Shown: positions 7,668 through 15,760, counted from the stretch's first letter. The stretch: DNA of 52,483 nt from an uncultured Clostridia bacterium (GCA_947631905.1 CANRND010000015.1:1-52483), one strand, 5' to 3'. Notes: generated by a model from the letters alone, not told the origin. Made by a program: numbers and translations.

Positions 7668-7697
7668 CAAAAAAACGGGCAGCTTTTCGCCGCCCGT
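7668..7697 (-). terminator. Intrinsic terminator between secG and rnr
   Basis: Minus strand: ACGGGCGGC pairs with GCTGCCCGT around GAAAA, followed by seven T. It lies only 7 nt before the rnr start. rnr and smpB must therefore depend on read-through from the secG promoter, because I see no separate promoter. Confidence 0.75.
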
Positions 7698-7716
7698 AAA
7701 AAGTCTTTCTTTTCGC

Positions 7717-8025
7717 TCATGCCCAGATCGATTCGATGGAGATGATGAAGAACACCACCGCAAGGACCGCCAACGTCACGAAACAAGCGATCGTCCAGCG
7801 TTTGAGCAGAGATTCGGTGGATTTGCCCTTGTTCTTTCCGTAGAACGTTTCGCTGGAACCGCCGAGCGCGTCGATGCCCTGCGAGTTCCCGGGGGTGAAC
7901 ATGACGAGGATGATCGCCGCGAGCGCGGCAACGAACATCAGAATGATGAGGATCAAACTTGTGATACGGTAGGCGGGATAGTCGATCGGCGCCAATAAAC
8001 TTGCAATGAAAGCGTCCAAATTCAT
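7717..8025 (-). CDS. secG: Protein-export membrane protein SecG
   Basis: 102 aa, slightly longer than usual. A SecYEG translocon subunit with two transmembrane helices (about 20-42 and 80-98) separated by a loop with the glycine-rich GGSSETFYGKNKGKS motif typical of SecG. GGAAAAAGG precedes the ATG at 8025. It leads the secG-rnr-smpB operon from the promoter at 8061-8089. Confidence 0.92.
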   Translation of the reverse strand: MNLDAFIASLLAPIDYPAYRITSLILIILMFVAALAAIILVMFTPGNSQGIDALGGSSETFYGKNKGKSTESLLKRWTIACFVTLAVLAVVFFIISIESIWA

Positions 8026-8060
8026 AGCCTTTTTCCTTTTTCAGTCAGAATACAGAGCCT

Positions 8061-8089
8061 ATTATACCATACCGCCGCGGAAAAGACAA
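8061..8089 (-). promoter_or_regulatory. Sigma-A promoter of secG-rnr-smpB
   Basis: Minus strand TTGTCT, 17-bp spacer, TATAAT. Confidence 0.85.
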
Positions 8090-8120
8090 CTTTTTTTGGG
8101 CGCAATTTGAAAATTCCGAA

Positions 8121-8150
8121 AAAAAACCTTTCCGTGCGGAAAGGTTTTTT
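8121..8150. terminator. Intrinsic terminator of the lipoprotein gene
   Basis: AAAACCTTTCCG pairs with CGGAAAGGTTTT. T runs are present in both directions; the minus-strand use directly follows the stop at 8154. Confidence 0.85.
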
Positions 8151-8153
8151 CGA

Positions 8154-8600
8154 TCATTTCGTGCCTTTGAAAATTTCGGCGCATTTCGTGCCGGGAGTGG
8201 CGTAGAGCAAAAAGCAGTTGCCGCTCACCACGTCGAGCTTTTGCAGTTCGTCGTAAATATTCTTTGCGTCCTCGGCGGTCACATGGGATTTAAGCGCCTC
8301 TTCCATCTCCTCGGTGCTGTTGAACTCCGCGATCACGGCAACGTTGAGCGCGTTGAGGAAATCGGTCACTTCGCCCGTGCTTTCCTTTTGCAGGATGTGG
8401 AGTTTCACCGCTCTCGAAATCTGTTTGTACTCGTCGCTGTCCTCGTAGAGTTTTTTTACGGCTTCGGAGACGGAAACTTCTTTGTAGCCCTCTTTCTCGA
8501 AGGCGGACTTTACGCCGCCGTAGGAACTGCACCCGCAGAACACGAGGAGCATGCCCACCGCCAACAAGAGACAGGTAAAAAATATTCCTTTCTTTTTCAT
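8154..8600 (-). CDS. Lipoprotein of unknown function
   Basis: 148 aa. A signal sequence with MKKK, a hydrophobic core and Cys22/Cys24 in FCGCSS indicates an export lipoprotein, although the lipobox is not canonical. The mature part is mostly charged and helical (VSVSEAVKKLYEDSDEYKQI) with no motif I recognise. I chose the ATG at 8600 because GGAGAG lies 7 nt upstream. It is transcribed alone from 8623-8652 and ends at a strong terminator. Confidence 0.75.
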   Translation of the reverse strand: MKKKGIFFTCLLLAVGMLLVFCGCSSYGGVKSAFEKEGYKEVSVSEAVKKLYEDSDEYKQISRAVKLHILQKESTGEVTDFLNALNVAVIAEFNSTEEMEEALKSHVTAEDAKNIYDELQKLDVVSGNCFLLYATPGTKCAEIFKGTK

Positions 8601-8622
8601 ATTTCTCTCCTTTTTTTCTTTT

Positions 8623-8652
8623 ATTATAGCGCGGGGCGGAAAAGAAGTCAAG
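8623..8652 (-). promoter_or_regulatory. Sigma-A promoter of the lipoprotein gene
   Basis: Minus strand TTGACT, 18-bp spacer, TATAAT. It is divergent from the aroK promoter about 30 bp away. Confidence 0.8.
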
Positions 8653-8682
8653 TTTTTTTCCGCCGCGGGCGGCGGCGGGCGT

Positions 8683-8710
8683 TGACTTTTTCCCCGCGAT
8701 GGATTATAAT
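8683..8710 (+). promoter_or_regulatory. Sigma-A promoter of aroK
   Basis: TTGACT, about 16-17 bp, TATAAT at 8705-8710. The predicted transcript start (about 8717) is only about 3 nt before the aroK ATG at 8720. An in-frame ATG at 8699 lies inside the promoter and cannot be used from this transcript. Confidence 0.85.
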
Positions 8711-8719
8711 GAAAAAAGT

Positions 8720-9211
8720 ATGGAAAACGTCGTCCTCATCGGAATGCCGTCCTCGGGGAAGAGTACGGTCGGCAGGCTTCTTGCCCGAAAGCTCGGCTAT
8801 TCTTTCCTCGACGGCGACGATCTCATCCGCGCGCGGGAGAGCAGGCCGCTCCAAACGCTCATCGCGCGCTATGGCGCGGAGGGTTTCCTCAAAATCGAGG
8901 AAGAGGTCTTGTGCGGTCTTTCGGCACAAAAAACGGTCATCGCAACGGGCGGCAGCGCGGTCTATTCGGAAAAGGCAATGGCGCATCTGAAATCGCTCGG
9001 CAGGATCGTCTATCTGAAACTCCCCGAGCGGGACGTGGAAAAGCGCATTCCCGATTTTTCGGCGCGCGGGGTCGTCATGCGGGGAAATATCTCCACTTTG
9101 CAAGAACTCTACGCCGAGCGCGCGCCGCTCTACGAAAAATATGCCGACGTCACCGTGGATTGCGGCGGAAAATCGCCCGACGAGATCGCGGAGGAGTTAA
9201 AGCGCCTATGA
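8720..9211 (+). CDS. aroK: Shikimate kinase
   Basis: 163 aa. Phosphorylates shikimate with ATP in chorismate synthesis. The P-loop is GMPSSGKST (8-16); DGDD (about 32-35) and the ATGGSAV segment are shikimate-binding positions. The ATG at 8720 starts MENVVLIG, as family members do, and has almost no leader and no ribosome site. The stop overlaps panE (ATGA). aroA of the same pathway is at 23290-24555. Confidence 0.93.
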   Translation: MENVVLIGMPSSGKSTVGRLLARKLGYSFLDGDDLIRARESRPLQTLIARYGAEGFLKIEEEVLCGLSAQKTVIATGGSAVYSEKAMAHLKSLGRIVYLKLPERDVEKRIPDFSARGVVMRGNISTLQELYAERAPLYEKYADVTVDCGGKSPDEIAEELKRL

Positions 9212-10173
9212 GAATTTGTATTTACGGCGCGGGCGCAATGGGAACGAGCCTCGGCGCCTGCCTCATGCGGAAAAACCCCGTCCTCGACATCGACTTTGTT
9301 ACCCGCAACCGCGCGCACGTCGAAGCGCTCAATACGCGCGGCGCGGAGTTTGAGGGGAAAGCGGGGACCGTCCCCGTTCACGCGCTTCTCCCCGAGGAGA
9401 TGAAAGGGGAGTACGACGTCATTTTTCTCGCCACAAAACAGCGGGAGAACGGGGCGATCGCTCGGTTTTTGGCTCCCTTTCTGAAACAAGACGGCGCGCT
9501 CGTCACCGTGCAGAACGGTCTGCCCGAAGAGGGGCTTGCAAATGTCCTCGGACAGGACAGAATTTACGGTTGCACACTCGGCTGGGGTGCGGAACTCGCC
9601 GCGCCCGCCAAAATCAAACTTACTTCCGAAGAGATGTGTCTCGCGCTCGGCGCGTTTGGCAGAGGGGACAAGCTCAAAGAGCTTGAAACATTGCTCTCGT
9701 CCGCCTTTACGGTGACGGTGGGGGAGCTTGCCGAGATCAGATACAGCAAACTCGTCGTCAATGCGGCGTTCTCCACGCTGTCGGCGATCTCCTCGCTTTC
9801 GTTCGGCGAACTTGCCAAAAAGCACAAAAAACTCGTTCTCGCGCTCATGAAAGAGACGATCTCCGTCGCAAAGGCGGCGGGTTGCAAGCGCCTCGTGCAA
9901 AACGGACACGACATTTTGAAGCTCTTCTCTTCCCCCTTTGCGGGAATGCTTCTTCCTGTCGCCATGAAAAAGCACAGAGACATCCGCTCGGGCATGCTCA
10001 AAGACCTTTTGGCGGGGCGGCGGTGCGACGTGGATTTCGTGGCGGGCGCGGTCGTCAAAGCGGGGGAGAGGCTCGGCGTGGAAACGCCCATGCTTTCGGC
10101 GGCGGTCTCGCTTGTACACGACGTCGAAAACGGGCTGGCGGAGATCGCCCCCGAGAGTTTGGAGTTGTTATAA
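9208..10173 (+). CDS. panE: 2-dehydropantoate 2-reductase (ketopantoate reductase)
   Basis: 321 aa. NADPH-dependent reduction of ketopantoate to pantoate for CoA synthesis. The dinucleotide motif GAGAMG is at 7-12. TVQNGLPEE and the catalytic lysine region YSKLVVNA are present, followed by the all-helical C-terminal domain. The start is fixed by the ATGA overlap with aroK and by GAGGAG upstream. Paralogues in this superfamily act on other 2-keto acids, so the substrate is probable rather than certain. Confidence 0.85.
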   Translation: MRICIYGAGAMGTSLGACLMRKNPVLDIDFVTRNRAHVEALNTRGAEFEGKAGTVPVHALLPEEMKGEYDVIFLATKQRENGAIARFLAPFLKQDGALVTVQNGLPEEGLANVLGQDRIYGCTLGWGAELAAPAKIKLTSEEMCLALGAFGRGDKLKELETLLSSAFTVTVGELAEIRYSKLVVNAAFSTLSAISSLSFGELAKKHKKLVLALMKETISVAKAAGCKRLVQNGHDILKLFSSPFAGMLLPVAMKKHRDIRSGMLKDLLAGRRCDVDFVAGAVVKAGERLGVETPMLSAAVSLVHDVENGLAEIAPESLELL

Positions 10174-10229
10174 CGCGGCCGCACGGCGCAAGGACCGACT
10201 TTTGAAAAAACCATTTTGGAGTGATGAAT

Positions 10230-11903
10230 ATGAACTACAAAGCATTGGCGGAGCGGCTTCTGCCCGGGAAATATCCCGAACTTTCGTACTATGAAACACT
10301 TTATCCCCCGCGCAACCTCGGAAAGGGCGCGGAGGTCACCCGTCTTGCGCCCTCGCCCACGGGCTTTATCCACCTCGGGAATTTGTTCGCGGCGATCGCC
10401 AACGAACGCATCGCCCACCAGAGCGGCGGCATTCTGTATCTGCGCATCGAGGATACCGACTTAAAGCGCAAGGTAGACGGCGCGGTGGAGGCGGTGAAAA
10501 ACGCCCTCCGCTATTTCGACATCAAGTTCGACGAGGGCGCCGAGATCGGCGGCGACGAAACTTACGCGCCGTGGTACCAGCGCCAGCGCGCCGAAATTTA
10601 CCGCGCGTTCGTCAAACATCTCATCGAAGAGGGGAGAGCCTATCCTTGCTTTTGCACCGAGGAGGAACTTTCCGCCCTCCGCGAGGAGCAGACCGCAAAG
10701 AAAGAGATCACGGGCTACTACGGCAAATACGCCAAGTGCCGCAACCTCACCGAAGAGGAAATTTATAAAAATTTAGACGAGGGCAAGCCCTTTGTCATCC
10801 GCTTGAAGTCGATGGGAAACCCCGAGAACAAGCACAAGTTCCACGACGAGATCAAAGGGGACATCACCGTGATCGAAAACGATCAGGACGTCGTCATTTT
10901 GAAGTCGGACGGCATTCCCACCTATCACTTCGCGCACGCCATCGACGACCATTTCATGCGCACCACCCTCGTCATCCGCGGGGAGGAGTGGCTCGCCTCT
11001 CTTCCCATCCACATCGAACTGTTTGAAACGCTCGGGTTCGAGCGTCCGCGCTACGGTCACAACTGCTCGCTCATGAAGCAGGACGGCGCGTCCCGCCGCA
11101 AATTGAGTAAGCGCAAGGACCCCGAACTCTCCCTCGAATTTTACCGCAAAGAGGGGTATTTTGCCCGCGCCGTCAAGGTATATATGCTCACTCTCCTCAA
11201 CTCCAATTTCGAGGAGTGGTACCGCAAGAACCCCGAAGCCCCGCTCGAAAGTTTCAAGTTCTCGGCGGGGAAGATGAGCAAGAGCGGAACGCTGTTCGAT
11301 CTCGACAAGCTCAACGATATTTCCAAAGACGAACTCTCCAAACTCTCCGCCGAGGAGATGTTTGAGTTTCTCAAAACGTGGGCGGACGAGTACGGCACCG
11401 AAGCGCAGAAAGGGTATTTTGCGGACCGCGAAAAGATGTTAAAAGTTCTCACCCTCTGCATGGGGATCGGCGGCAAAAAGCGGCGCAAGGACTTCACCAC
11501 CGCCTCGCAGGCGATGGAATTTATCAAATTTTTCTTCGAGCGTCCCGAAACTTATGAGGAATTTCGTGCGGAGCTGTACGACCGTGCAAGCGTTATGGAC
11601 CATTTCCTCGAAAGTTACCGCTATGAGGACGACGCGCAGACGTGGTTTACGAAGATCAAACAGGCGGCGGAGCGGAACGGCTATGCCGCCGAGATGAAAG
11701 ACTACAAGGCAAATCCCGAGGCTTACAAGGGGAGCGTGGCGGACGTCGCCGAAATTTTGCGCATCGCCACGACGGGCAGGGCGAATACCCCCGACCTTTG
11801 GACGATCATGCAGATTTTGGGCGAAGAGGAGATCCGCGACCGCATCGTTCGGACACTTTGCTCGTTCAGTCCGCCCCCCGCGCACAGAGCGGGGGCGGAC
11901 TGA
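10230..11903 (+). CDS. gltX: Glutamate--tRNA ligase (divergent form)
   Basis: 557 aa. Class I synthetase charging tRNA-Glu. APSPTGFIHLGNL carries the HIGH element as HLGN; LRIEDTD follows; the KMSKS element is KLSKRKDPE near residue 293. An anticodon-binding helical domain forms the C-terminal half. ATG 10230 was chosen for its 8-nt distance from GGAG; ATG 10224 is too close. The enzyme is clearly diverged from textbook bacterial GltX in the first 60 residues, which carry an extension before the Rossmann fold. The last 11 codons lie in a GC-rich hairpin. Confidence 0.9.
   Translation: MNYKALAERLLPGKYPELSYYETLYPPRNLGKGAEVTRLAPSPTGFIHLGNLFAAIANERIAHQSGGILYLRIEDTDLKRKVDGAVEAVKNALRYFDIKFDEGAEIGGDETYAPWYQRQRAEIYRAFVKHLIEEGRAYPCFCTEEELSALREEQTAKKEITGYYGKYAKCRNLTEEEIYKNLDEGKPFVIRLKSMGNPENKHKFHDEIKGDITVIENDQDVVILKSDGIPTYHFAHAIDDHFMRTTLVIRGEEWLASLPIHIELFETLGFERPRYGHNCSLMKQDGASRRKLSKRKDPELSLEFYRKEGYFARAVKVYMLTLLNSNFEEWYRKNPEAPLESFKFSAGKMSKSGTLFDLDKLNDISKDELSKLSAEEMFEFLKTWADEYGTEAQKGYFADREKMLKVLTLCMGIGGKKRRKDFTTASQAMEFIKFFFERPETYEEFRAELYDRASVMDHFLESYRYEDDAQTWFTKIKQAAERNGYAAEMKDYKANPEAYKGSVADVAEILRIATTGRANTPDLWTIMQILGEEEIRDRIVRTLCSFSPPPAHRAGAD
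11867..11902 (+). repeat. Hairpin inside the 3' end of gltX
   Basis: AGTCCGCCCCC pairs with GGGGGCGGACT. It covers the last codons (SPPPAHRAGAD) and the stop. No clear U tract follows, so it may protect the 3' end or be a weak terminator. Confidence 0.5.
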
Positions 11904-11936
11904 AAATATTCCGATTTTACAGCAAAGGAGAGAAAT

Positions 11937-12767
11937 ATGAGCAGAGCCGACGAAATTTTCATTCAGAATTGCAAGGATATTTTGACGCACGGCGTGTGGG
12001 ATACCGACCGTGAGGTCCGCCCCCGCTGGGAGGACGGCGCGCCCGCCCACACGGTGAAAAAGTTCGGGATCGTCAACCGCTACAATTTGCAGGAGGAATT
12101 TCCCATTCTCACCATCCGCCGCACGGCGTTCAAGAGCTGTATCGACGAGATGTTGTGGATCTGGCAGAAAAAGAGCAACAACATCCGCGACCTGCATTCC
12201 CACATCTGGGACAGCTGGGCGGACGAGAGCGGCTCGATCGGCAAGGCGTACGGCTACCAGCTCGCGCAAAAGTATCAATATCCCGAGGGGGAGTTCGACC
12301 AGGTGGACAGGGTGCTTTACGACTTAAAACACAATCCCGCCTCGCGGCGCATTCTCACGAATTTATATAATTTTGCCGACCTGCACGAAATGCATCTCTA
12401 TCCTTGCGCCTATTCCGTGACGTTCAACGTTTCGGGGAATACCTTGAATGCGATTTTGAACCAACGCTCGCAGGATATGCTCGCCGCGAACAACTGGAAC
12501 GTGGTGCAGTATGCGGTTCTGCTCAAAATGTTTGCGCAGGCGAGCGGGCTGAAAGCGGGGGAGCTTGTCCACGTCATTGCCGACGCGCATTTGTACGACC
12601 GTCACGTTCCTATTGTGGAAGAACTCATTACCCGCGAACCTCTTCCCGCGCCGCAATTTTCCATGGACGAAAGTATTTCAAATTTTTACGCCTTCACGGT
12701 GGAAAGTTTTTATCTCGAAAACTATCAATTCCATCCTTTCGACGTAAAGATCCCAATCGCCGTGTAA
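11937..12767 (+). CDS. thyA: Thymidylate synthase ThyA
   Basis: 276 aa. Makes dTMP from dUMP with methylene-THF, producing dihydrofolate for DfrA downstream. The nucleophile is Cys157, in LYPCAYS rather than the usual LPPCH, a variation seen in some Firmicute enzymes. Arg137-Arg138, RSQDM and the C-terminal PIAV are present. GGAGAG lies 5 nt before the ATG. A 539-bp repeat-filled gap separates it from dfrA. Confidence 0.95.
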   Translation: MSRADEIFIQNCKDILTHGVWDTDREVRPRWEDGAPAHTVKKFGIVNRYNLQEEFPILTIRRTAFKSCIDEMLWIWQKKSNNIRDLHSHIWDSWADESGSIGKAYGYQLAQKYQYPEGEFDQVDRVLYDLKHNPASRRILTNLYNFADLHEMHLYPCAYSVTFNVSGNTLNAILNQRSQDMLAANNWNVVQYAVLLKMFAQASGLKAGELVHVIADAHLYDRHVPIVEELITREPLPAPQFSMDESISNFYAFTVESFYLENYQFHPFDVKIPIAV

Positions 12768-12838
12768 GGGCGCGGGACCTTGTTCACTTTTTTCCAAAAA
12801 ATCTTGCTCCGCAATCTTTTCGGAAATTCTAATAATGT

Positions 12839-12876
12839 GAGATTTCTCGACTCCACTTCGTTCCGCTCGAAATGAC
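12839..12876 (-). repeat. GTCATTTCGAGC dispersed repeat, copy A
   Basis: Read on the minus strand it begins GTCATTTCGAGCGGAACGAA and ends GAGAAATCTC. It is essentially identical to copies at 12970-13007 and 36592-36629. Confidence 0.9.
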
Positions 12877-12907
12877 AAAAAGAACACTTTTGCGCACCTT
12901 TTCCTAA

Positions 12908-12950
12908 TTGTCATGTTGAGCGGAGGCGCAAGCCGAAGTCGAAACATCTC
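12908..12950 (+). repeat. GTCATTTCGAGC dispersed repeat, diverged copy B
   Basis: Begins TTGTCATGTTGAGCGGAGGC and ends GAAACATCTC. It has the same layout as copy A but several changed bases, some compensating within the hairpin. Confidence 0.75.
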
Positions 12951-12969
12951 TACCTTATTATAGCAAAGC

Positions 12970-13007
12970 GAGATTTCTCGACTCCACTTCGTTTCGCTCG
13001 AAATGAC
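12970..13007 (-). repeat. GTCATTTCGAGC dispersed repeat, copy C
   Basis: Same orientation as copy A with one base different. Copies A, B and C alternate in orientation and could form hairpins with one another. Confidence 0.9.
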
Positions 13008-13018
13008 AGTATGACAAC

Positions 13019-13064
13019 GCGAATAAGAGGACAACAAAGTTAAACCGACAAGGAGGGTTTCCTC
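13019..13064 (+). repeat. 45-bp repeat, copy 1
   Basis: Begins CGAATAAGAGGACAACAAAG and ends GGGTTTCCTC. It matches 13207-13251 except for one base. A degenerate hairpin ending AAAGAAACGTGTGAA follows, as after copy 2. Confidence 0.9.
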
Positions 13065-13206
13065 GCGCGATTATTTGTGACGACACCCCAAAGGGGGGAG
13101 AAGCAAAGAAACGTGTGAACACCCCAACTACTTGCCTTAGGCGGAATTTACTTCCGCCGTGGGCGACCCAATTTGGCAAAATCTTTTGCCTTATTGTTTG
13201 ATGAAA

Positions 13207-13251
13207 CGAATAAGAGGACAAAAAAGTTAAACCGACAAGGAGGGTTTCCTC
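13207..13251 (+). repeat. 45-bp repeat, copy 2
   Basis: Near-identical to 13019-13064; followed directly by the hairpin preceding dfrA. Confidence 0.9.
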
Positions 13252-13299
13252 ACGACGTTTCTTTTCGAAGCCCCGCAGGGGCGAGCAAAGAAACGTGTG
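13251..13299 (+). repeat. Hairpin element directly before dfrA
   Basis: Left arm CACGACGTTTCTTTTC (13251-13266) and right arm CAAAGAAACGTGTG (13286-13299) surround an inner GCCCC...GGGGC hairpin. It ends 7 nt before the dfrA ATG, with no Shine-Dalgarno between. The same arms occur at 44486-44597. Confidence 0.75.
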
Positions 13300-13306
13300 A
13301 ATATTT

Positions 13307-13798
13307 ATGAAAGCTATTTTCCACGCAGACAAGGAGTGGGGGATCGGGAAAAAGAACGATTTGATGTTCTCCCTCCCCAAAGATATGAAATTTTTCCGCG
13401 AGACGACGAAAGGCAAAGTCGTCGTCATGGGGCTGAATACCCTGCGCTCTTTTCCGGGCGGCAAGCCCTTAAAAAACCGCGTCAATATCGTCCTCTCGCC
13501 CGAAACTGTCGACGAAGACGTTATCACCGCGCATAACCTTGACGAACTCTTCGAAGAGGTCAAAAAATACCCGCAGGACGACGTGTTCGTCATCGGCGGG
13601 GCGAGCGTGTACCGCACGCTCATTCCTTACTGCACCGAGGTCCTCGTCACCAAAGTGGACGCTGTGGGCGGGGCGGACGTGTTCGCGCCCGATCTTGACA
13701 AAGACGAAAATTTCACCCTTATCTTTGAGAGCGAACCCCAGGAGGACAACGGCTACACGATCAAGTTCTGCACTTACCGCAACAAGCGGGTGCAATAA
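13307..13798 (+). CDS. dfrA: Dihydrofolate reductase
   Basis: 163 aa. Regenerates tetrahydrofolate consumed by ThyA. WGIGKKNDLMFSLPKDMKFF near the N-terminus, VVVMGLNTLRSFPGGKPL (NADPH-binding), VFVIGGASVY and a C-terminal beta-strand pair are diagnostic. The ATG at 13307 has no good ribosome site; it sits 7 nt after a hairpin element, so translation initiation may be unusual. Strong terminator downstream. Also called folA. Confidence 0.93.
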   Translation: MKAIFHADKEWGIGKKNDLMFSLPKDMKFFRETTKGKVVVMGLNTLRSFPGGKPLKNRVNIVLSPETVDEDVITAHNLDELFEEVKKYPQDDVFVIGGASVYRTLIPYCTEVLVTKVDAVGGADVFAPDLDKDENFTLIFESEPQEDNGYTIKFCTYRNKRVQ

Positions 13799-13802
13799 AT
13801 CC

Positions 13803-13840
13803 CAAAGAGGGTATTTTTTCGTAAAATCCCCTCTTTTTTG
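13803..13840 (+). terminator. Intrinsic terminator of dfrA
   Basis: AAAGAGGG pairs with CCCTCTTT around an AT-rich loop, followed by a T run. Confidence 0.8.
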
Positions 13841-13869
13841 TTGTCAAAAGCGCGGAAAAGTACTATAAT
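13841..13869 (+). promoter_or_regulatory. Sigma-A promoter of typA
   Basis: TTGTCA, 17-bp spacer, TATAAT. Confidence 0.85.
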
Positions 13870-13900
13870 CATCTGTGGTTTTTCAAAGGAACATACATTT

Positions 13901-15727
13901 ATGATCAGAAACGATTTACGCAACATTGCGATCATCGCGCACGTGGACCACGGCAAGACGACCCTCGTCGACCAGATGCTTAAACAGAGCGGCACTTTCC
14001 GCGAGAACCAGGCGGTGGAGGAGCGCGTGATGGACAGCGGCGATCTGGAACGCGAGCGCGGCATCACCATTCTCGCAAAGAACACTTCCATCCACTATAA
14101 CGGGGTGAAGATCAACATCGTCGATACCCCCGGCCACGCCGATTTTTCGGGCGAAGTGGAGCGGTCGCTCAAAATGGTTTCGGGCGTGCTTCTCCTCGTA
14201 GACGCCGCCGAAGGACCCATGCCGCAGACCCGCTTTGTCACCCAAAAGGCGCTCGAACTCGGCTTGAAACTCATCATCGTCGTCAACAAGATCGACCGCC
14301 CCGACGCCCGTATTTCCGAAGTCAACGACGAAGTTCTCGAACTCTTGATGGACCTCAACGCGACCGACGAGCAGCTTGACAGCCCGTTTATCTATTGCTC
14401 GGGCAGAGAGGGAACTTCCTCGCTCGATCCCGCGGAAGAGGGAACGGACTTAAAACCGCTGTTCGACACGATTCTCTCCCACTTCCCGCCCCTTGAAATG
14501 GACGAAACGGGGGAATTGCAGATCCTCGTCTCCTCCATCGACTACAACGAATATGTGGGCAGGATCGGCATCGGCAGGATCGAACGGGGGCAGGCTTTCC
14601 CCAACCGGGAGGTCGTCGTCTGCAACTACAACCACGAGGACGTGAACACCAAGGGAAAACTTGTGGGGCTTTACGAGATCGAGGGGCTGGAACGGGTGCC
14701 TTGCGCCAACGCCAAAGCGGGCGACATCGTCTGCTTCGCGGGCTTAGAGGGCATCAACATCGGCGATACGGTCTGCTCTGCCACCTGCGTACAGCCCGTG
14801 CCGTTTGTTAAAATTTCCGAACCGACGGTGGAGATGATCTTCTCCGTCAACGATTCTCCCTTTGCGGGGAAAGAGGGCAAGTGGGTCACCACGCGGCACC
14901 TGCGCGACAGGCTCTACCGCGAACTTCTGCGCGACGTCTCCCTCAGAGTGGAGGACACCGACTCTGCCGACGCGTTCCGCGTGAGCGGCAGAGGGGAGAT
15001 GCACCTCTCCATTCTCATCGAGACCATGCGCCGCGAGGGGTACGAATTTCAGGTGAGCGCGCCCAAAGTTCTCTTCAAGGAGATCGACGGACAGCGCTAT
15101 GAACCCGTGGAGCGGCTCATCATAGACGTTCCCGAAACAAGTACGGGACCCGTGTTCCAGAGCATGGGCGAAAGAAAGGGGGAACTTGTCCACATGAGCG
15201 CCGTCGGCTCGCGGATGCGCCTTGAATTTTTGGTACCCGCGCGGGGGCTGTTCGGCTATAAGAGCGAGTTTTTGACGGACACCAAGGGCGAGGGCGTGAT
15301 GAACTCCGTGTTCTACGAATACCAGCCCTACAAGGGAGAGATCCAAAAGCGCAACACAGGCTCCCTTGTCGCGTTTGAAACGGGCGAGGCGGTCACCTAC
15401 GGCCTCTTCAACGCGCAGGGCAGAGGAGTGCTGTTTATCGGTCCCGGCGTGCAGGTGTACGAGGGCATGGTCATCGGCTTCTCCCCCAAAGACGAGGACA
15501 TCAACGTCAACGTCTGCAAAACAAAGCATTTGACGAACACCCGCTCCTCCTCGTCGGACGAAGCGCTCCGCCTCATTACCCCCAAACGCATGAGCCTCGA
15601 AGAGTGTTTGGAGTTTATCAAGGACGACGAACTGTTGGAAGTGACACCTTTGAACATCCGCATCCGCAAGCGCATTCTCGATGGGGAACTCCGCGCAAAA
15701 GCTCGCGCAAAGGCGAAATTGCAGTAA
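13901..15727 (+). CDS. typA: Ribosome-associated GTPase TypA/BipA
   Basis: 608 aa, standard length. A translational GTPase needed for ribosome assembly and stress adaptation. G1 AHVDHGKT (13-20), G3 DTPGHADF and G4 NKIDRP are intact, followed by EF-G-like domains and the BipA-specific C-terminal domain. ATG 13901 (MIRNDLRNIAI) has AAAGGAA 9 nt upstream; an earlier in-frame ATG lies before the promoter's -10. A promoter and terminator make it a single-gene unit. Confidence 0.96.
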   Translation: MIRNDLRNIAIIAHVDHGKTTLVDQMLKQSGTFRENQAVEERVMDSGDLERERGITILAKNTSIHYNGVKINIVDTPGHADFSGEVERSLKMVSGVLLLVDAAEGPMPQTRFVTQKALELGLKLIIVVNKIDRPDARISEVNDEVLELLMDLNATDEQLDSPFIYCSGREGTSSLDPAEEGTDLKPLFDTILSHFPPLEMDETGELQILVSSIDYNEYVGRIGIGRIERGQAFPNREVVVCNYNHEDVNTKGKLVGLYEIEGLERVPCANAKAGDIVCFAGLEGINIGDTVCSATCVQPVPFVKISEPTVEMIFSVNDSPFAGKEGKWVTTRHLRDRLYRELLRDVSLRVEDTDSADAFRVSGRGEMHLSILIETMRREGYEFQVSAPKVLFKEIDGQRYEPVERLIIDVPETSTGPVFQSMGERKGELVHMSAVGSRMRLEFLVPARGLFGYKSEFLTDTKGEGVMNSVFYEYQPYKGEIQKRNTGSLVAFETGEAVTYGLFNAQGRGVLFIGPGVQVYEGMVIGFSPKDEDINVNVCKTKHLTNTRSSSSDEALRLITPKRMSLEECLEFIKDDELLEVTPLNIRIRKRILDGELRAKARAKAKLQ

Positions 15728-15760
15728 AAGTCGCCTCGAAAACGCGAAAATCGCACTTTT

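Larger units (their letters stand above)
12768..13306. other. Gene-free repeat cluster between thyA and dfrA
   Basis: No gene is supported. It contains three copies of a GTCATTTCGAGC-type repeat (12839-12876, 12908-12950, 12970-13007), two copies of a 45-bp repeat (13019-13064, 13207-13251), a GGCGGAA...TTCCGCC hairpin (13139-13160), and the large hairpin at 13251-13299 directly before dfrA. Confidence 0.8.

Noticed and set aside
5673..7745. Long open frame antisense to rnr (690 codons)
   Set aside because: No ribosome site or family motif, Arg/Ala/Gly-rich composition, and full overlap with a certain gene. It is a by-product of GC-rich codon use.
12839..13300. CRISPR array
   Set aside because: Repeats are intergenic, of several kinds, differently oriented and irregularly spaced; no cas genes are in the window.
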